DNA of 64,000 nt from JAJYLM01 sp964547905 (GTDB taxonomy: Bacteria > JAMCPX01): the NCBI GenBank assembly GCA_964547905.1, contig CAZJPN010000089.1, positions 1-64,000 of the forward strand, given 5' to 3'. Position 1 is the stretch's first letter. Every line of letters starts with the position of its first letter. Positions 25,854 to 32,619 of the stretch are shown in pieces. The notes below the pieces were generated by a model. It was not told the DNA's origin. It ran no database searches and was given only the letters and a program-made list of their open reading frames with translations. The translations under genes and the position numbers were made by a program.

Positions 25854-26645
25854 TTATTTTCCTTTAAAGTTACCCTGACGTTTTTCAAGCATTGCCATAA
25901 GCCCCTCTTTTGCATCCTCTGTTTCCATAATCTTCATAGCACTTGGCAAAAGATCCATAGCAGCAGCTTCAACCCCTTTATTAATTGCTGTTCTGGCAGA
26001 TGCAAGAGTGGCTTGTACACCGAGTGGTGCCTGAAGTGAAACTGTTTCTGCGATCTCTATTGCACGTGTAAGCTCCCTGCCAGGCTCGGTAATCTCCTGT
26101 ATCAATCCTATGCGGTATGCTTCTGACGCGTTGATCTCGTCACCTGTAAGCAAATACCTCATTGCATTTCCCCATCCGGCTACCTGCACCATACGTATTG
26201 TTGCTCCGCCAAAAGGGTAGATACCGCGTTTTATTTCGATCTGTAACAATTTGGAGTCAGAGGCTGCAATTATAACATCAGCGGCAAGTGATAATTCTAT
26301 TCCCACAGTCATACAATATCCTCTAATTGCACATAGAAGCGGCTTGGTTCGAGCTTTTCCATATAAAGCCCATGGATCTATCTTATCTTCCGATATGAAC
26401 GATTGGCCTGATTTTACCTTTGGTCCAACATCCGCAAGATCAAGCCCTGAAGTAAAATGATCTCCATGACCGAACAAAACAGCACACCTCAAATTTGAAT
26501 CTCTTTCATATTCGGTATACGCATTACCAAGCTCTAAAAGCATATTCCAGGTTAAGGCGTTACGCTTGGCAGGTCTGTTAATACCTATTAAAAAGACATG
26601 CCCGCGAACCTCCCGTGTAATAGTTCCTTCTTTTGGATTAGACAT
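25854..26645 (-). CDS. enoyl-CoA hydratase family protein
   Basis: A 263-residue crotonase. GDHFTSGLDLADVG and IRGYCMTVGIELSLAADVIIA form the CoA/oxyanion site. Both catalytic-type glutamates appear retained: in GIELSLAAD (Glu144-like) and in LLQIEIKRGIYPFGG (Glu164-like). The C-terminal trimerisation helices (VSLQAPLGVQATLASARTAI) are normal. AAGGAG precedes the start. It would hydrate enoyl-CoA in beta-oxidation or a related acyl-CoA route. It is divergent from pstC; the shared gap carries a minus-strand promoter candidate. Confidence 0.86.
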   Translation of the reverse strand: MSNPKEGTITREVRGHVFLIGINRPAKRNALTWNMLLELGNAYTEYERDSNLRCAVLFGHGDHFTSGLDLADVGPKVKSGQSFISEDKIDPWALYGKARTKPLLCAIRGYCMTVGIELSLAADVIIAASDSKLLQIEIKRGIYPFGGATIRMVQVAGWGNAMRYLLTGDEINASEAYRIGLIQEITEPGRELTRAIEIAETVSLQAPLGVQATLASARTAINKGVEAAAMDLLPSAMKIMETEDAKEGLMAMLEKRQGNFKGK

Positions 26646-26786
26646 ATTTAACTCCTTAAAGTTTAGTTTCTATTAAGCCCCACCAAATAGCTTTCAACAT
26701 AAGGCAAAACAAAGTTTTTTATCGAAAAATTTTATTTAAATATGCTCAAATAACCTACATCTATTATTGTAATTTATTATCTATGA

Positions 26787-26816
26787 AGTGTAACCAAAAA
26801 TCTCGTTCATTGTCAA
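26787..26816 (-). promoter_or_regulatory. candidate promoter of the second crotonase gene
   Basis: On the minus strand TTGACA (26816-26811) is followed after 18 bp by TACACT (26792-26787). The leader to the ATG at 26645 would be about 135 nt. The -35 is perfect and the -10 moderate. Confidence 0.4.
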
Positions 26817-26847
26817 TAAAATAAATAAAAAGCCCCACGATACTATG

Positions 26848-26880
26848 TGTTAAATCCATGTAAATTCTATGTAAACTACA
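26848..26880 (+). promoter_or_regulatory. candidate PHO box: three 11-bp direct repeats before pstC
   Basis: Three head-to-tail 11-mers, TGTTAAATCCA, TGTAAATTCTA and TGTAAACTACA, each begin with TGT and have an A-rich core. This is the 11-bp periodicity of PhoB/PhoP binding sites. TACAAT (26877-26882) is a good -10, placed 7 bp after the first two repeats. No -35 is seen, as in activator-dependent Pho promoters. The location before pstC-pstA-pstB-phoU supports the call. Confidence 0.6.
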
Positions 26881-26925
26881 ATTTACTTGTTTGTGAAATT
26901 TATTGGATGTATTTTTACCCATATC

Positions 26926-27834
26926 ATGGGAAAAAGAATAGGCGATCGTATCATTAAATTTTTGTCATTATTTTTCGCTTTTTTTATTTTAATACTTCTA
27001 TTTGGAATCGTCTATGAATTAATACGGGGATCGTCAGCTTCTATTTCACACTTTGGCTGGAGGTTTCTCATAACCTCAACCTGGAACCCGGTCAATCAGG
27101 TCTTCGGCGCTTTGCCGTTTATCTTCGGTACCATTGTTTCATCGATTATTGCTTTAATCATAGCCCTGCCGTTGAGTATAGGCATAGCGATCTACCTTTC
27201 AGAACTTGCGTCCAACAGGGTGAAGTTTTTTGTCTCCCTCATGATTGAACTGCTCGCAGCTATACCGAGTATAATCTATGGACTATGGGGATTATTTGTT
27301 ATGACACCTTTCCTGCAGGTCCACGTTGAACCTTTTCTTGGCAAATACCTTGGCTTTATCCCTCTCTTTCAAGGTCCACCGGTTGGAGTGGGTATGCTCG
27401 CGGGCGGCCTCATACTCGCAATTATGATTATACCGACCATTGCATCCGTAACAAGGGACATATTCAATACAATCCCCATGCTGTACAAAGAAGCCGGATT
27501 CGCAATCGGCATGACGAGATGGGAAGTTATATCAAAAATAGTCTTTCCCCAGGCCAGATCGGGTATGATTGGTGCAATCATGCTGGGATTCGGCAGGGCA
27601 CTCGGGGAAACGATGGCCATAACCATGGTAATTGGCAATGCCCCGGCTATGTCCCCGTCGTTATTCTCGCCGTCATACACGCTGGCCAGCGTCATAGCCA
27701 ATGAATTTACAGAAGCAACATCGAAAATATATATATCTTCGCTTATAGAACTCGCACTCCTGTTATTCATAATTTCCATGACCTTTAACGCCGTTGCAAA
27801 ACTGCTTATCAGAAAAGGAAAGTTCACAGAATGA
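26926..27834 (+). CDS. pstC: phosphate ABC transporter permease PstC
   Basis: A 302-residue inner-membrane permease with about six hydrophobic helices. PLSIGIAIYLSELASNRVKF, the IPSIIYGLWGLFVMTPFLQ segment and the EAA loop EAGFAIGMTRWEVISKIVFPQARSGM are PstC signatures. The frame is open upstream to a TTG at 26887, but that lies almost at the predicted transcription start; the ATG at 26926 (MGKRIGDRIIKFLSLFFAFF) gives the normal N-terminus. Its stop overlaps the pstA start (ATGA). First gene of pstCAB-phoU; the phosphate-binding protein PstS is not encoded nearby. Confidence 0.93.
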   Translation: MGKRIGDRIIKFLSLFFAFFILILLFGIVYELIRGSSASISHFGWRFLITSTWNPVNQVFGALPFIFGTIVSSIIALIIALPLSIGIAIYLSELASNRVKFFVSLMIELLAAIPSIIYGLWGLFVMTPFLQVHVEPFLGKYLGFIPLFQGPPVGVGMLAGGLILAIMIIPTIASVTRDIFNTIPMLYKEAGFAIGMTRWEVISKIVFPQARSGMIGAIMLGFGRALGETMAITMVIGNAPAMSPSLFSPSYTLASVIANEFTEATSKIYISSLIELALLLFIISMTFNAVAKLLIRKGKFTE

Positions 27835-28676
27835 GCTCAATGACGTATCTCAAGAGACGCATTGTAAACAAAACCATGCTTTTCTTTTCTTATGGCTCCG
27901 CAGCCATCGGCGTTCTTATTCTGTTCCTCATACTTTCATACATAATTATTAAAGGAGCATCATCCATAAACATCGACTTTTTTATAAAACTGCCAAAACC
28001 AACAGGGGAGACTGGCGGCGGTATAGCAAATGCCATTGTCGGGAGTTTCATTGTTGTAGGTATAGCATCTGCAATAGCAATACCCGTCGGCATAATGTCC
28101 GGTATATACCTGGCAGAGTTCGGCAAAAACAAATTTGCCTCGTTCATACGGTATTTCTCGGATGTCCTGAACGGCATACCTTCAATCGTAACCGGCATCG
28201 TAGCGTACGTCTTTGTTGTTTTACCGATGCACGGGTTTTCGGCACTTGCCGGAGGAATCGCATTGTCAATCATGATGATCCCCATCATAACGAGGACCAG
28301 CGAAGAACTGATACGCATGGTGCCAAATAACATACGGGAGGCTGCACTTGCACTCGGTATACCGCAGTGGAAGGTTATATTGTTTATCGTTTTGAGGACT
28401 GCATCGACAGGTATTGTGACCGGCATCATGCTCGCGGTAGCAAGGGTCGGCGGTGAAACGGCACCGTTGCTGTTTACCGCATTCAACAATTCTTTCATGA
28501 GCTTCAAGCTGGACCAGCCCATCTCGACCATGACGGTGCTTATCTACAACTACGCATCATCACCGTACCCAGATTGGAATACAATAGCATGGGGTACTGC
28601 GTTCATCCTCATCATGATCCTGCTCGTGGTTAATATAATATCAAAGATGTTTACAAAGACAAAATATTATTCATAA
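27831..28676 (+). CDS. pstA: phosphate ABC transporter permease PstA
   Basis: A 281-residue permease partner of PstC. The signatures are TGGGIANAIVGSFIVVGIAS, IPVGIMSGIYLAEFGKNKFA, LNGIPSIVTGIVAY and the EAA loop EAALALGIPQWKVILFIVLRTAS. About six transmembrane helices. The ATG overlaps the pstC stop. PstB follows after 11 bp. Confidence 0.94.
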   Translation: MSSMTYLKRRIVNKTMLFFSYGSAAIGVLILFLILSYIIIKGASSINIDFFIKLPKPTGETGGGIANAIVGSFIVVGIASAIAIPVGIMSGIYLAEFGKNKFASFIRYFSDVLNGIPSIVTGIVAYVFVVLPMHGFSALAGGIALSIMMIPIITRTSEELIRMVPNNIREAALALGIPQWKVILFIVLRTASTGIVTGIMLAVARVGGETAPLLFTAFNNSFMSFKLDQPISTMTVLIYNYASSPYPDWNTIAWGTAFILIMILLVVNIISKMFTKTKYYS

Positions 28677-28687
28677 GATAAAACTCT

Positions 28688-29446
28688 ATGGCAAAAAAAC
28701 TTATTATAGAACACCTCAATGCATGGTTCGGAACCGTACAGGCACTGAAAGATATCAATATTGATATAGAAGAAAACGGTGTAACCGCTGTCATAGGACC
28801 TTCGGGATGCGGGAAAACCACATTCGTAAGATGCCTGAACAGAATCCATGAAGTGGTTGATAACGCAAAGGTAAACGGCAGCGTATTGCTCGACGGTGAG
28901 AACGTATACTCCAACACCATGGATCCGGTTCTTGTCAGGCGCAGGATCGGCATGGTATTCCAAAAGCCCAATCCTTTTCCGACAATGAGTATATTCGAGA
29001 ATGTTGCGGCCGGGCTAAGATTGAATGGCTCAAAAAAGAAGAATGAGATCGCGGACAGAGTAGAAAGAAGTATCAAGATGGCGGCACTTTGGGATGAAGT
29101 GAAAGACAAGCTCTATAAATCTGCCACTGCCCTATCTGGCGGTCAGCAGCAGAGATTATGCATAGCAAGAACAATTGCGATAGAACCCGAGGTTATACTT
29201 ATGGATGAACCGGCATCTGCCCTGGATCCTATATCAACCGCCCATATAGAGGAGCTTATTCAGCAAATAAAAGAGAAATATACAATTGTCATTGTAACGC
29301 ACAATATGCAACAGGCAGCACGGGTTTCTGATTATACGGGATTTTTTCTTCTTGGGGAACTCATAGAATTCAACAAAACATCGGATATATTCACTAATCC
29401 TAAGGACAAAAGGACAGAGGATTATATAACAGGAAGGTTTGGATAA
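28688..29446 (+). CDS. pstB: phosphate ABC transporter ATP-binding protein PstB
   Basis: A 252-residue ABC ATPase. Walker A is GPSGCGKTT near residue 38, the Q-loop is GMVFQKPNPFP, a PstB hallmark, the signature is LSGGQQQR and Walker B is VILMDEPASALDP; VIVTHNMQQAARVSDYTGFFL holds the switch His. It powers phosphate import with PstC and PstA and also signals phosphate status through PhoU. The stop codon is directly abutted by repeat copy 2 (29447). Confidence 0.96.
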   Translation: MAKKLIIEHLNAWFGTVQALKDINIDIEENGVTAVIGPSGCGKTTFVRCLNRIHEVVDNAKVNGSVLLDGENVYSNTMDPVLVRRRIGMVFQKPNPFPTMSIFENVAAGLRLNGSKKKNEIADRVERSIKMAALWDEVKDKLYKSATALSGGQQQRLCIARTIAIEPEVILMDEPASALDPISTAHIEELIQQIKEKYTIVIVTHNMQQAARVSDYTGFFLLGELIEFNKTSDIFTNPKDKRTEDYITGRFG

Positions 29447-29548
29447 ACCCCGTTAGAAAGGACGTGGCTTTGGACCACACCTTTTCTATAACGAAATTAA
29501 ATGTTACCCTATTGTTTCTCCATAAATGGGGGGACTTTCTAATGAGGT
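29447..29548 (+). repeat. 102-bp element with 13-bp terminal inverted repeats, copy 2
   Basis: The ends ACCCCGTTAGAAA (29447-29459) and TTTCTAATGAGGT (29536-29548) match copy 1 at 10991-11086. The interior shares TGGCTTTRGAC and TTNNTTCTCNAT blocks but differs by insertions and deletions of 30-40 nt. The one difference in the right end converts a G-C pair of the closing stem into G-U, so pairing as RNA is retained. The element begins on the base after the pstB stop codon and ends 12 nt before the phoU ATG, just upstream of its AAAGGAG. Confidence 0.6.
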
Positions 29549-29560
29549 AAAGGAGTATTT

Positions 29561-30223
29561 ATGGAAAGAAAATTTGACGAGGAGTTAAAAGAATTATCCG
29601 GTATGCTTATGAAAATGGGGAGTCTTGCGCAAACAATGATCCATAAATCCATAAAAGCACTCGTTGATAGAGACCGGACAATGCTCAAAGAGGTTTATAC
29701 GCTGGAAGAATCCGTTAATGTTATGCACGTAGAGATTGATGATTTCTGTTTAAAACTATTGGCATTAAGACAACCGCAGGCGGGTGATCTACGCATGGTA
29801 ACCGCAGCAATAAAAATTAATACCGATCTTGAAAGGCTTGGGGATCAGGCTGTTAACATAGCCCAGAGGACCGAATCCTTGCTTGAAAGACCTGCTATAA
29901 AACCACTCGTTGACATACCAAGAGAGTCCACAATAGCCCAAAAAATGGTAAACGACAGTCTTGACGCCTTTATAAAAAAAGATGTAAAGCTTGCCGAGGA
30001 TGTCCTTACAAGGGACGATACAATAGACGATATAAACAACCAGGTATTCAGGGAATTGCTGACCTATATGATGAGCGACCACACAACCATACCCATTGCC
30101 TTTGATCTTATATTCGTATCAAAAAACCTTGAACGTATAGCGGATCATGCTACAAACATAGCAGAGGATGTTATATTTATGGTAATCGGCAAAGATATAA
30201 GACATCATCTGGCGATAAAATGA
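29561..30223 (+). CDS. phoU: phosphate transport system regulator PhoU
   Basis: A 220-residue all-helical protein of two PhoU repeats. The metal-contact helices LERLGDQAVNIAQRT (near residue 90) and LERIADHATNIAEDVIFM (near residue 195) are the family hallmarks. PhoU links PstSCAB activity to the PhoR/PhoB two-component system and limits phosphate uptake; no phoR or phoB lies in the window. AAAGGAG precedes the start. The stop overlaps the start of the BamD-like gene. Confidence 0.94.
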   Translation: MERKFDEELKELSGMLMKMGSLAQTMIHKSIKALVDRDRTMLKEVYTLEESVNVMHVEIDDFCLKLLALRQPQAGDLRMVTAAIKINTDLERLGDQAVNIAQRTESLLERPAIKPLVDIPRESTIAQKMVNDSLDAFIKKDVKLAEDVLTRDDTIDDINNQVFRELLTYMMSDHTTIPIAFDLIFVSKNLERIADHATNIAEDVIFMVIGKDIRHHLAIK

Positions 30224-30978
30224 AAAATTTTAATTATAGAATTACACTTTTATTATTTGTGCTGTTTGCTTTCATATACAACTGTGCTTCAGCTCCTGTG
30301 AAAGAAAAACCAGGACCGGAAACATACTACAATGAGGCAATGAAAGAGTTGAAAGGCGGATGGCTGTTCGGGCCTGATTATGCACAAGTAAGACAAAAAT
30401 TAAATCAAATAGTGGATAATTACCCGTATTCAACCTATGCAGCTCTTGCCCAGCTTCGCATAGGGGATACTTACTACAAAGAGGGCAGATATCTTGAATC
30501 AGCAGAGGCTTACGATCATTTTATCAAGTTGTACCCAAACGACAAAAACATACCTTATGCTGTCTTCATGGAAGGCAGATCTTTCCTCGAAAACCAGAAG
30601 TCATGGCTTATAGGAGGCATACCATACGATATAGATCCAACGGGCATATACAATGCTTTCGATGAATTCAAATATATCGTTGATAATTATCCGTCTTCTC
30701 CGTATGCGGATAAGGCAAAAAAATATGCTTTACTATGTGAAAAGACACTTGCAAACCACGACCTGTATATAGCCGATTTTTACATGTCGCAAGACCACTA
30801 TGAAGCAGCGATAGACAGATTGAAAACTGTATACGAGAAATACCCTGATAGCGGAGTCGGTGACAAGGCTCTCTATAAGCTTGCAACAATATATAAAAAA
30901 ATAAACGCACCCGAAGAATACAATAAGACTATCGAACTATTAAAACAGAAATACCCGGAAAGCAGCTACAATAAATAA
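30220..30978 (+). CDS. BamD-like outer membrane assembly lipoprotein
   Basis: A 252-residue lipoprotein with BamD/YfiO-type TPRs. The signal MKNFNYRITLLLFVLFAFIYNC puts the likely lipidated Cys at residue 22. Asn at -1 is unusual for a lipobox, which normally has Gly, Ala or Ser. The repeats include YNEAMKELKGG, LRIGDTYYKEGRYLESAEAYDHFIKLYPNDKNI, AFDEFKYIVDNYPSSPYADKA and DHYEAAIDRLKTVYEKYPDSGVGDKALYKLATIYKK. BamD is the essential lipoprotein partner of BamA in outer-membrane protein insertion. The start overlaps the phoU stop, an unexpected coupling. A CpoB/YbgF-like role is a weaker alternative. Confidence 0.78.
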   Translation: MKNFNYRITLLLFVLFAFIYNCASAPVKEKPGPETYYNEAMKELKGGWLFGPDYAQVRQKLNQIVDNYPYSTYAALAQLRIGDTYYKEGRYLESAEAYDHFIKLYPNDKNIPYAVFMEGRSFLENQKSWLIGGIPYDIDPTGIYNAFDEFKYIVDNYPSSPYADKAKKYALLCEKTLANHDLYIADFYMSQDHYEAAIDRLKTVYEKYPDSGVGDKALYKLATIYKKINAPEEYNKTIELLKQKYPESSYNK

Positions 30979-31013
30979 ATATTAACCGCAAAGCGGTAAA
31001 GGAAAAAAAACTT

Positions 31014-32573
31014 ATGAATTTTGAAGAACTTGGCATATCAGCACAGATACTAAAGGCTATTTACGAGATAGGCTATGAGGAGCCGACTCCTATACAGAAA
31101 GGCGCTATACCGCCTGCACTGGAAGGAAAGGACATTATAGGACAGGCCCAAACAGGCACGGGAAAGACCGCTGCGTTTGCAATCCCAATACTACAACTGT
31201 GCAGAAAAGGTATGCATACTTCGGCTATAGTACTTGAGCCCACGCGTGAACTCGCCATACAGGTATCCGAAGAGTTCAACAAAATCGGAAAATTCAAAGG
31301 GCTCAGCGCCATTCCGATTTATGGAGGACAGTCTATCGAGCATCAGCTACGAGCTCTGAAAAAAGGAGTAGATATAGTAATAGGGACACCGGGACGTGTG
31401 ATAGACCATATTCAGAGAGGTACGCTGAAGCTTGACAGGGTAAACATAGCGGTTCTTGACGAAGCTGATGACATGCTTGATATGGGCTTTATCGATGACA
31501 TTAAAAAGATACTCGCGAAAACACCCGAGGAAAGGCAGACGATGCTGTTTTCAGCTACGATCGATAACAAAGTAATCGATATTTCAAAAAAATATATGCG
31601 TGACCCTGTAAAGGTTATGGTAAATGTTGCGGATATTGTTGTTCCCAAGATACGACAAATATTTTACGAGGTACGCGAAGATGAGAAAATCGACGCTCTT
31701 TCAAGAATCATTGATGTTGAAGACCTCTCCAGGTGTCTTGTATTCTGCCACACGAAAAGAGAAGCAGACCGTGTTGCATTAAAGTTGAAAGACATTGGAT
31801 ACAACGCCGATGCCATACACGGAGATTATTCTCAGTCGCAGCGCAACACTGCCATGAGGCACTTTAAGGACGGCACGATAGATATCCTGGTTGCAACCGA
31901 TGTCGCAGCAAGAGGGCTCGATATTCAGGACGTAACGCATGTGATTAATTACAGCATACCGCAGGATCCGGAAAGCTACATACACAGGATAGGAAGAACA
32001 GGTAGGGCGGGTAAATCCGGAATAGCAATTATGTTTGTTACACCAAGGGAGTACAAAGAACTCCGCATTATTGAAAAGATCGCGAAAACAAAGATATCAA
32101 AAGAAAAGCTCCCTTCTTCAAAAGAGGTGATGGAGGCAAAGCAACAGTCAATACTTGACAGCATCACATCTGTAATAGATAAAGGTGACCACAGCAGCTT
32201 CATCCCCGCAGCCGGAAAGCTCCTTGAAAAATACGATCCAAAGGAATGCCTCGCGGCTGCCATGAGTATGGCATTCAGCGGCATATCAGGACAGGAAAAA
32301 GAAAGAGAACATGGTTCCATGAGTCAGATGAGCAGACTTTTTATGACTGCCGGTAAAAGGGACGGTATAACCGCAAAAGACATTGTGAAGACTTTTACCG
32401 CAGAAGCCGGAGTACCGTTCAGTGAGATCGGAAGAATAACTCCAATGGATACGTTCACCTTCGTCGAGGTATCGAAGGACTATGCAGAACGTGTGATCCA
32501 GTCCATAGATAAAATCATACTGAAAGGCAAAGAGATACGGATAGAAAAAGCACGGGAAAGAAAGAGAAACTAA
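31014..32573 (+). CDS. deaD: DEAD-box RNA helicase with DbpA-type RNA-binding domain
   Basis: A 519-residue ATP-dependent RNA helicase. The Q motif is EEPTPIQ, motif I AQTGTGKT, Ia PTRELAIQ, II DEAD in VLDEADDMLDMGF, III SAT, V ATDVAARGLDI and VI HRIGRTGRAG. The C-terminal 75 residues (RLFMTAGKRDGITAKDIVKT...ITPMDTFTFVEV) form a DbpA/CsdA RNA-binding domain. Such helicases act in ribosome assembly and cold adaptation. The start has AAAGGA 11 nt upstream. A small ACCGCAAAGCGGT hairpin lies at 30984-30996. It is convergent with the SNF2 gene; the 46-bp gap has no clear terminator. Confidence 0.92.
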   Translation: MNFEELGISAQILKAIYEIGYEEPTPIQKGAIPPALEGKDIIGQAQTGTGKTAAFAIPILQLCRKGMHTSAIVLEPTRELAIQVSEEFNKIGKFKGLSAIPIYGGQSIEHQLRALKKGVDIVIGTPGRVIDHIQRGTLKLDRVNIAVLDEADDMLDMGFIDDIKKILAKTPEERQTMLFSATIDNKVIDISKKYMRDPVKVMVNVADIVVPKIRQIFYEVREDEKIDALSRIIDVEDLSRCLVFCHTKREADRVALKLKDIGYNADAIHGDYSQSQRNTAMRHFKDGTIDILVATDVAARGLDIQDVTHVINYSIPQDPESYIHRIGRTGRAGKSGIAIMFVTPREYKELRIIEKIAKTKISKEKLPSSKEVMEAKQQSILDSITSVIDKGDHSSFIPAAGKLLEKYDPKECLAAAMSMAFSGISGQEKEREHGSMSQMSRLFMTAGKRDGITAKDIVKTFTAEAGVPFSEIGRITPMDTFTFVEVSKDYAERVIQSIDKIILKGKEIRIEKARERKRN

Positions 32574-32619
32574 CGCTTGTGTCATAATTACATAAACTTC
32601 CCTATTGCATTTTTCGGGT

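Noticed and set aside
27369..28531. Long minus-strand open frames opposite pstC and pstA
   Set aside because: The 152- and 213-codon frames are mirror images of well-supported transport genes and are low-complexity, with no recognisable domain.
113..32619. 14-bp identity TGCATTTTTCGGGT at 113-126 and 32606-32619, both near gene 3' ends
   Set aside because: An exact 14-mer repeat is expected by chance several times in 64 kb, and flanking bases do not match.
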